Shown here in pieces: positions 7,000 through 11,417 of a DNA stretch of 11,417 nt (position 1 is the first letter of the stretch; each line of letters begins with the position of its first letter). The notes under the pieces were generated by a model. That model was not told the DNA's origin, ran no database searches, and saw only the letters and a program-made list of their open reading frames with translations. The translations under genes and the position numbers were made by a program. Source of the stretch: Candidatus Delongbacteria bacterium (lineage in GTDB: Bacteria > UBA4055); NCBI GenBank assembly GCA_028702975.1, contig JAQVNT010000032.1, positions 1-11,417 on the forward strand, in the 5' to 3' direction.

Positions 7000-8915
7000 C
7001 TTCTCTTTCTGAATACGATCGCAAACAGTAAGAGCACGGTAATTACCGTCATTATCCATGCGAAAGATATGTCCGATGCAAGAAAACTGTCCTCGGTGAT
7101 CCGTCCGTCTTTTATTAAAAACATGAGTATAACGGAAAAAGCGTTGTTGGTAAAATGCATGATCACCGCCGGAAATACTGATCCTGAGCTGACTGTAAGA
7201 AGTCCGAGAACAACACCAAGCACCCCCGTCTCGAAAACAGTGAAAATGTTCATGTGCATCAGTCCGAACATGAGGCCGGTAATAAGTAAAAGCGGTACTT
7301 TTGAGTACTTTTTCTCCATTATGCTTAAGAAAATTCCCCTGAAAGCGAATTCTTCAAAAAATGCCGGAAGTACTGCTATAACGAATACTGCTGCGATTAT
7401 GTTAAGGTCGCCGAGAGCGGTTCCCATAATATCGTTCTCTTTCATAATGTCGGGGACAGGAAAAACTTTCAGAAGCTGCTCAGATACAAGTGTTATCGGG
7501 TATCTTGAAGACAGACCCAGTATTAAAGCGGCGGGAATATAGAACGGATCGAATTTTTTCAGTTTGAGGATGCCGGCGAAAGGTTTTTGCGTTACCGATC
7601 TCATTACCACCGCAAATCCTCCGAGTATGAATACCTGCGACAATATAAGTCCCGAGACGATGTTTCTGTCCTGAAGGTACCCCCCAACGAGCATATAAGA
7701 GACTACCAGAAGTGCGAAAACAGTAAATACGGCCCCTTTTGAAAAACCTTTTTTTACTATGTCCAGGTCGGTATTTTTTTCGAGAATGTCCTCGCTGTTT
7801 AAATAGCCCGACGAACTTCTGACGAACATAAATGAATATAACAGGTTCAGGACGGTGACTGATACGGATGAGAATATCGCCGGATCGCCTCTGAATATCT
7901 CCTTCATAACACCTGCCGAATTTACTACAGGTATAAGAAAAAATCCCCTCGTTATCGAAACACCTTCAAAAGTACCCATGAGCGCCGTCAGCAGATAAAA
8001 AAGCATCACCGGCAGAAAGAGCAGCTGTCCTGACGATGAGGATCTTAACCTGCATGACAGGAACACCGAAGCTGAAGAGATCAGAAGGGACAGGGACAGA
8101 AGCACCGGGATCAGGCACCCGGTCTGAAACGCGCCGAGACCTATATCAAAGCTCAGGTTAGCCGTGAATTTTGCGTAGAGCCAGAATGAGATCAGTTCCA
8201 GAACGGACATTATTATACCCGCGAGCATCACTATCGACATCTTTCCGTATATAATATCTCTTCTTTTAATCCCGGATGAAAGAAGAGACTCGAGAGTGTT
8301 GTTGTCTTTTTCGCCCAGGATGACATAATTAGATATGAAAAATGTACCTATCACGAGGACGATGATTATCGTTACGGGCAATATCCCCGCGCTCCTCGTC
8401 CTGCTCATTTCTTCTGGTGAAGCGATATTTCTGATCTCGGGAGAGGAGTTCTTATAATAGTCTTTTATCCCTATACTGCTGTATCTTTCCCCGGACATGT
8501 CTTTTCTGATATTTCTGAGTTTTCTTATTACAGAGACTGCCTGAAAATTCTGCCTGTCCTTCTTTGATGAATAATTTACTACCAAAGTTCGCGTTTTAAC
8601 CGAATCGCTGAACTCTGATGTAACTACTGCGGGAAATTTTTCGAGAAGCGAATCGACAGAAGCTCCTGAGGGAGTATAAACGACCGAAAAAATACTGTCT
8701 CCTTCAAGGCGCGTAAATATTTCTTTCAGGAATGGTTCGTCATAAGAAACGAACTCAGTAGGTCCGCTGAAGATCTCCCCGATCCTTTCATTTATGACTT
8801 TATTCAGAAGCCCGTTTATGAGAGGCATGATAACTAAAGGGAGGATAAATACGAGGATTATGGTCTTTTTGTCCCGTAAAAGCTGTTTGATCTCGTATTT
8901 CAGGATCTTTCTCAT
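6996..8915 (-). CDS. ABC-2 permease (NatB-like) fused to a CPBP intramembrane protease domain
   Basis: This is a 639-residue inner-membrane protein in two parts. Residues 1-~370 resemble NatB-type ABC-2 permeases. They show a cytoplasmic start (MRKILKYEIKQLLRDKK), a first helix (about 18-38), a long extracytoplasmic segment (about 40-175), and further helices separated by the family-like GEKDNNTLESLLSSGIKRRD (201-220). Residues about 395-639 are a CPBP (CAAX-protease/Abi) domain with all three motifs visible: EEFAFR (Glu521, Glu522, Arg526), FGLMH (Phe550, His554) and HFTNN (His587, Asn591). A glutamate- and histidine-based intramembrane protease active site is therefore intact. The fusion is a known architecture, usually encoded beside a NatA-like ATPase; none is adjacent here. 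Substrate unknown; sodium, peptide or bacteriocin-type export are all possible. GGAG (complement of 8926-8929) lies 10 bases before the ATG. The 3' end overlaps the convergent gene by 4 bases. Confidence 0.9.
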   Translation of the reverse strand: MRKILKYEIKQLLRDKKTIILVFILPLVIMPLINGLLNKVINERIGEIFSGPTEFVSYDEPFLKEIFTRLEGDSIFSVVYTPSGASVDSLLEKFPAVVTSEFSDSVKTRTLVVNYSSKKDRQNFQAVSVIRKLRNIRKDMSGERYSSIGIKDYYKNSSPEIRNIASPEEMSRTRSAGILPVTIIIVLVIGTFFISNYVILGEKDNNTLESLLSSGIKRRDIIYGKMSIVMLAGIIMSVLELISFWLYAKFTANLSFDIGLGAFQTGCLIPVLLSLSLLISSASVFLSCRLRSSSSGQLLFLPVMLFYLLTALMGTFEGVSITRGFFLIPVVNSAGVMKEIFRGDPAIFSSVSVTVLNLLYSFMFVRSSSGYLNSEDILEKNTDLDIVKKGFSKGAVFTVFALLVVSYMLVGGYLQDRNIVSGLILSQVFILGGFAVVMRSVTQKPFAGILKLKKFDPFYIPAALILGLSSRYPITLVSEQLLKVFPVPDIMKENDIMGTALGDLNIIAAVFVIAVLPAFFEEFAFRGIFLSIMEKKYSKVPLLLITGLMFGLMHMNIFTVFETGVLGVVLGLLTVSSGSVFPAVIMHFTNNAFSVILMFLIKDGRITEDSFLASDISFAWIMTVITVLLLFAIVFRKRS

Positions 8916-8943
8916 TTCAACAATGCTCCGGATTAAGTGATGA

Positions 8944-8972
8944 ATTATAATTTTTTAATTCCTAAATATCAA
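8944..8972 (-). promoter_or_regulatory. Promoter for the permease-protease fusion
   Basis: On the minus strand TTGATA (8967-8972) and TATAAT (8944-8949) are separated by 17 bases, a near-consensus sigma70-type promoter. Start of transcription would fall near 8937, leaving a leader of about 22 bases with GGAG. A plus-strand TATAAT (8946-8951) overlaps the same -10, but no -35 accompanies it. Confidence 0.6.
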
Positions 8973-9015
8973 ATATTTTCTTAAATTACATGGCTTTTAA
9001 AAAAGGATGTGGAAA

Positions 9016-9561
9016 TTGGAAGCATCAAAACCGGGTGACGGGGGCCTCTTCATATTTCTTCCCGACAGTATTTCCTCAAGGATCTATGCATGGCAGAGTC
9101 ATTTCAAAGAATACATAAAAATGCCGAAACCTCATCTCACACTTATGTATCCTCCTTATATTTCAAGAGATGTCTGGAATATTCATAGACCTGAGATAGC
9201 GAGACGGACAAAACTTACCGCTCCTTTCGAAGTCGAATTTACAAAGACCGGTTTCTTCAAAGACCCGTTCTTTTTATACATTGCTCCGTCAGATACCGAA
9301 GAGCTTGACACACTTAACTCTCAGCTTTCCGCCGTTTGTCCTGAGAATATCCAGGGTCTGAACCTTGAACCTTTCATTCCCCACGCTTCTATAGGCACCT
9401 TCGCGACCGAAGAATCGACCCTTTACGCCCAAAAACAGCTTGAAACATTCATGAAGAAGACAGATCTGAAATTTACCGTGAAAGAGATATTCTATACGGT
9501 TCTTGACGACGATTTCAGATGGAAGGTCCACGACATAATATCTCTCGGAAGGAAGAAATGA
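9016..9561 (+). CDS. 2H phosphoesterase superfamily protein (2'-5' RNA ligase / LigT-like)
   Basis: The 181-residue product carries the two H-x-[ST] motifs that define the 2H fold: PHLTLMYP (His40, Thr42) and PHASIGTF (His123, Ser125), about 83 residues apart. Each His pair acts on 2',3'-cyclic or 2'-5' phosphodiester bonds in relatives (LigT/ThpR, cyclic phosphodiesterases). The real substrate cannot be read from sequence. The protein is cytoplasmic, with no signal or membrane segment. I chose TTG at 9016 because AAGGA (9003-9007) sits 8 bases upstream. The in-frame ATG at 9007 (three more residues) lies inside that ribosome binding site and would have none of its own, so it remains only an alternative. 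The TGA stop overlaps the ATG of tsaD, so the two are co-transcribed and probably translationally coupled, consistent with an RNA-related role. I see no clear plus-strand promoter in 8916-9006. Confidence 0.85.
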   Translation: MEASKPGDGGLFIFLPDSISSRIYAWQSHFKEYIKMPKPHLTLMYPPYISRDVWNIHRPEIARRTKLTAPFEVEFTKTGFFKDPFFLYIAPSDTEELDTLNSQLSAVCPENIQGLNLEPFIPHASIGTFATEESTLYAQKQLETFMKKTDLKFTVKEIFYTVLDDDFRWKVHDIISLGRKK

Positions 9562-10571
9562 TAGTTCTCGGCATTGAATCATCATGCGATGACACATCTG
9601 TCTCCGTACTCGAGGACGGGAAGATACTTTCCGTCGCCACGAACACGCAGCTGGAGCATATCAGCTTCGGCGGAGTGATCCCCGAGATCGCGTCGAGGGC
9701 GCATTTGAGCTTTTTCCCGGCAGTGCTCCAAAAAGCACTGACGGACTCCGGCAGATCGCCCGGGGAAATTGACGCCATCGGAGTTACCTGCGGTCCCGGG
9801 CTTGTAGGATGTCTTCTCGTGGGCGTCAATTTTGCGAAAGGCTTAGCCTTCTCGCTGTCCAGACCGCTTGTGCCCGTCAATCACATAGAAGCTCATATAA
9901 CCGCGAACTACATTGAGCACTCTGATATAGATTTTCCGTTCATAGTCCTTGTTGTGTCCGGCGGCCACACGGAACTTGTCCATGTGCCGGAATACGGCGT
10001 GTATGAGCTAATCGGTAAAACGCGCGACGACGCTGCGGGCGAATGTATAGACAAGGTCTCCAAGATGCTCGGTCTGGGCTTCCCTGGCGGCAGGATAATA
10101 GACGAGCTGTCCGCTAAAGGCGACAAAGATTTTGTCTCCTTCCCCAGAGGAATGAAGAACAGCCTCGACTTCAGCTTCAGCGGACTTAAGACGGCTGTTA
10201 AATACTATCTGGAAAAACAGGATCCTGAGTTCATTAAAGAAAATATCGCGAACATAGCGGCTTCATTCCTCGATTCCGTTACGGATTCACTTACGGAAAA
10301 ACTCTTCAGAGCCGTGAAGAAATACAAGGTCAACACAGTTCTTCTTGCCGGAGGGGTATCCGCAAATTCGGTGCTGAGAAAAAAAGTCGCGGATTTTGCC
10401 GTAAAGAAAAAGATCAAATTCCATTATCCGTCCCCTAAATACTGCACCGATAACGCAGCTATGGTCGCAATGACGGCTTACAGAAAAATATTGAGAAGCG
10501 GACCTGATGCATGGTCGGCGGGAAGTGACATCGACGCTGTGCCTTTTTTGAAACTGTCAGAAAAATTTTAA
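9558..10571 (+). CDS. tsaD: tRNA N6-adenosine threonylcarbamoyltransferase TsaD
   Basis: TsaD, with TsaB and TsaE, transfers the threonylcarbamoyl group from threonylcarbamoyl-AMP to A37 of tRNAs that read ANN codons (t6A). The 337-residue product has the usual family length and an intact set of motifs. These are GIESSCDDTS (5-14), the metal-binding NHIEAH (His109 and His113), VSGGHTEL (133-140), KTRDDAAGECIDKVSKMLGL (154-173), FSFSGLKTAV (205-214), GGVSAN (265-270) and CTDNAAM (296-302, the Asp being a metal ligand). The ATG at 9558-9560 is preferred over an in-frame ATG 13 codons upstream. It gives the canonical MIVLGIESSCDD start, has AAGGAAG before it, and overlaps the preceding stop as ATGA. 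It is the second gene of a unit with the 2H phosphoesterase. No terminator follows directly; readthrough would stop at the hairpin at 10661-10677. Confidence 0.97.
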   Translation: MIVLGIESSCDDTSVSVLEDGKILSVATNTQLEHISFGGVIPEIASRAHLSFFPAVLQKALTDSGRSPGEIDAIGVTCGPGLVGCLLVGVNFAKGLAFSLSRPLVPVNHIEAHITANYIEHSDIDFPFIVLVVSGGHTELVHVPEYGVYELIGKTRDDAAGECIDKVSKMLGLGFPGGRIIDELSAKGDKDFVSFPRGMKNSLDFSFSGLKTAVKYYLEKQDPEFIKENIANIAASFLDSVTDSLTEKLFRAVKKYKVNTVLLAGGVSANSVLRKKVADFAVKKKIKFHYPSPKYCTDNAAMVAMTAYRKILRSGPDAWSAGSDIDAVPFLKLSEKF

Positions 10572-10580
10572 AAAAATCAT

Positions 10581-10609
10581 TTAGTATTTTCTCAAATTCT
10601 TTGTATATT
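10581..10609 (+). promoter_or_regulatory. Promoter-like element for the candidate small RNA
   Basis: TATATT (10604-10609) sits in the same TTTGTATATT context as the promoter at 5731-5759. A weak -35, TTAGTA (10581-10586), is 17 bases upstream, 10 bases past the tsaD stop. The expected start, 7 bases after the -10, is 10616, exactly the first base of the stem of the candidate RNA. The -35 match is poor (3 of 6), so activity is uncertain. Confidence 0.4.
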
Positions 10610-10615
10610 GTATTT

Positions 10616-10680
10616 CGGCAGGACAAGTAATCCTCCCCCTATTATTGAACTGCCGTGCAGAAGCGCCGAAGGCGCTTTTT
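10616..10680 (+). ncRNA. Candidate ~65-nt small RNA with C-rich (anti-Shine-Dalgarno) apical loop
   Basis: The predicted fold has a lower stem CGGCAG (10616-10621) with CUGCCG (10650-10655), then an internal loop (GACA / GAA). Above it is an upper stem AGUAAU (10626-10631) with AUUAUU (10641-10646), capped by the 9-base loop CCUCCCCCU (10632-10640). An intrinsic terminator follows at once. The loop contains CCUCC, complementary to Shine-Dalgarno GGAGG. In established cases (RsaE/RoxS UCCCC loops, alphaproteobacterial CcsR 'cuckoo' RNAs with CCUCCUCCC, cyanobacterial Yfr1) such exposed motifs bind ribosome binding sites. A promoter-like element ends 6 bases upstream, and nadA has its own promoter downstream, so this segment can be an independent transcription unit. 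It could instead be the structured 3' end of the tsaD mRNA. I recognise no described RNA family. Confidence 0.5.
10661..10680 (+). terminator. Intrinsic terminator after tsaD / candidate sRNA
   Basis: AAGCGCC (10661-10667), loop GAA, GGCGCTT (10671-10677) form a perfect 7-bp G/C-rich stem that runs into TTTTT. It would end both the tsaD operon transcript and the candidate small RNA, and isolates nadA. Confidence 0.85.
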
Positions 10681-10684
10681 GCAT

Positions 10685-10713
10685 TTGACAATACAGCGCC
10701 TAATAACTATATT
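10685..10713 (+). promoter_or_regulatory. nadA: Near-consensus promoter for nadA
   Basis: TTGACA (10685-10690), 17 bases, TATATT (10708-10713): a perfect -35, ideal spacing and a 5-of-6 -10. Transcription should start near 10720, giving a leader of about 19 bases, too short for a riboswitch. It begins right after the terminator stem. Confidence 0.75.
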
Positions 10714-10725
10714 GCATAAAAAAAT

Positions 10726-10729
10726 GGAG
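10726..10729 (+). promoter_or_regulatory. Ribosome binding site that fixes the nadA UUG start
   Basis: GGAG lies 9 bases before TTG (10739-10741). An in-frame TGA at 10733-10735 rules out any earlier start. GGAG also overlaps a tiny leader frame, ATG GAG CAT TGA (10724-10735), which could be chance. Confidence 0.65.
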
Positions 10730-10738
10730 CATTGAAAA

Positions 10739-11417
10739 TTGGACAGGGAAGAACTGTTAAAGAACATCGCAGAACTGAAGAAAAAGAAAAATGCCGTAAT
10801 ACTCGCGCATTCGTATCAGGACGGGGATGTAAGACTGGCCGCTGATTTTGTCGGCGATTCTCTTGAGCTTTCAAAGAAAGCCGCCGGAACGGATGCGGAG
10901 ATCATCGTTTTCTGCGGTGTGGACTTTATGGCGGAAAGCGCAAAGATCCTCTCTCCTGATAAGAAAGTGCTTCTGCCCTCAAGAGAAGCCGCCTGCCCAA
11001 TGGCCGGAATGGCAGACGCAGAAGGTTTAAGGGAACTTAAAAGGAAACATCCCGGCGCTGTTGTGATAACCTATATAAATTCTCCCGCTGAAGTGAAAGC
11101 GGAGAGCGACTGCATCTGCACTTCATCGAACGCCGTTAAGATCGTGGAACATTATAAAGGCAAAAAGATCATTTTTGCCCCGGACAGGAACCTGGGAGCC
11201 TATTGTCAGGCTCTGACCGGTGCCGACATGGTGATCTGGAACGGCTGGTGCTATGTTCATGACGAATTCAGCTTAGGCGATATATATATCGCAAAACATG
11301 AGCACCCGAACTGTATACTGCTGGTCCACCCCGAAGCACCGGCGGATGTTCTAGAACAGGCCGATTTTATCGGATCGACAACTCAGATCATAAAATTCGT
11401 TGAAGAGAATATTGAGG
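10739..11417 (+). CDS. nadA: Quinolinate synthase NadA, 3' end outside the window (partial)
   Basis: NadA condenses iminoaspartate with dihydroxyacetone phosphate to quinolinate in de novo NAD synthesis, using a [4Fe-4S] cluster held by three cysteines. The visible 226 residues start at UUG and show AVILAHSYQ (19-27), ADFVGDSLELSKKA (35-48), VDFMAESAKIL (61-71), Cys86 in EAACPMAG, TYINSPAEVKAESDCICTSS (111-130), DRNLGAYC (149-156) and Cys171 in WNGWCYVH. Cys86 and Cys171 match two cluster ligands of the short-form enzymes such as that of Thermotoga maritima. The third lies beyond the window. The AHSYQ motif has Ser where AHNYQ is common. It has a near-consensus promoter of its own. Partners NadB or NadC are not in the window and could follow downstream. 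Confidence 0.95.
   Translation, partial: MDREELLKNIAELKKKKNAVILAHSYQDGDVRLAADFVGDSLELSKKAAGTDAEIIVFCGVDFMAESAKILSPDKKVLLPSREAACPMAGMADAEGLRELKRKHPGAVVITYINSPAEVKAESDCICTSSNAVKIVEHYKGKKIIFAPDRNLGAYCQALTGADMVIWNGWCYVHDEFSLGDIYIAKHEHPNCILLVHPEAPADVLEQADFIGSTTQIIKFVEENIE

Noticed and set aside
7069..7542. Plus-strand open frame of 157 codons inside the permease-protease gene
   Set aside because: It is antisense to the CPBP domain with its intact motifs; its composition is low-complexity Ser/Thr/Ile and there is no start signal.
8946..8951. Plus-strand promoter TATAAT for the 2H phosphoesterase-tsaD unit
   Set aside because: No -35-like hexamer lies 16-18 bases upstream; the match follows from the symmetry of the minus-strand -10 it overlaps.
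9519..9557. Longer TsaD starting 13 codons upstream
   Set aside because: The extra residues are encoded within the end of the 2H phosphoesterase gene, and the family begins at the MIVLGIESS position with a good ribosome binding site.
10616..10738. NAD-sensing riboswitch upstream of nadA
   Set aside because: The structured segment ends in a terminator before a near-consensus nadA promoter, and it does not show the tandem domains of the known nadA-motif RNA. The real nadA leader is only about 19 bases.

Overview
The window looks like a piece of chromosome from an uncultured Gram-negative bacterium of the FCB (Fibrobacteres-Chlorobi-Bacteroidetes) assemblage, perhaps near Cloacimonadota, Delongbacteria or Marinimicrobia. 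This placement is an inference. It rests on a large TonB-dependent receptor with an N-terminal carboxypeptidase-regulatory-like domain and Asp/Asn-rich extracellular repeats, paired with a big secreted protein of a style I associate with those lineages. Promoters that can be read by eye have sigma70-like spacing (a TATATT or TATAAT -10 element, 17 bases, then a TTGnnn-like -35). They do not show the TTTG / TAnnTTTG pattern typical of Bacteroidota proper.

Left part (1-5575, minus strand): an envelope operon. The receptor gene comes first and, after a 31-base gap, is followed by a secreted protein whose 3' end lies beyond the window. Both proteins carry D-x-N-x-[ND]-G-x-x-D loops of the kind that bind calcium. 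A 218-base intergenic region holds a promoter for this operon and a divergent one for the next gene.

Middle part (5794-8915): an exported protein with two SH3b-like domains on the plus strand runs tail-to-tail into a membrane protein on the minus strand, and their stop codons overlap. The membrane protein fuses a NatB-type ABC-2 permease to a CPBP (CAAX-protease-like) domain. No ATPase gene is next to it.

Right part (9016-11417, plus strand): a 2H phosphoesterase is translationally coupled (ATGA overlap) to tsaD, the tRNA t6A-modification enzyme. It is followed by a 167-base gap and then nadA (quinolinate synthase, UUG start, cut by the window end). That gap is the most interesting stretch. 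It contains a promoter-like element whose predicted start falls on the first base of a two-tiered stem-loop. The stem-loop displays a 9-base C-rich apical loop (CCUCCCCCU, an anti-Shine-Dalgarno sequence) and is followed at once by an intrinsic terminator. A second, near-consensus promoter for nadA comes after it. Together these look like a self-contained ~65-nt small RNA gene, similar in design to C-rich-loop sRNAs that block ribosome binding sites.
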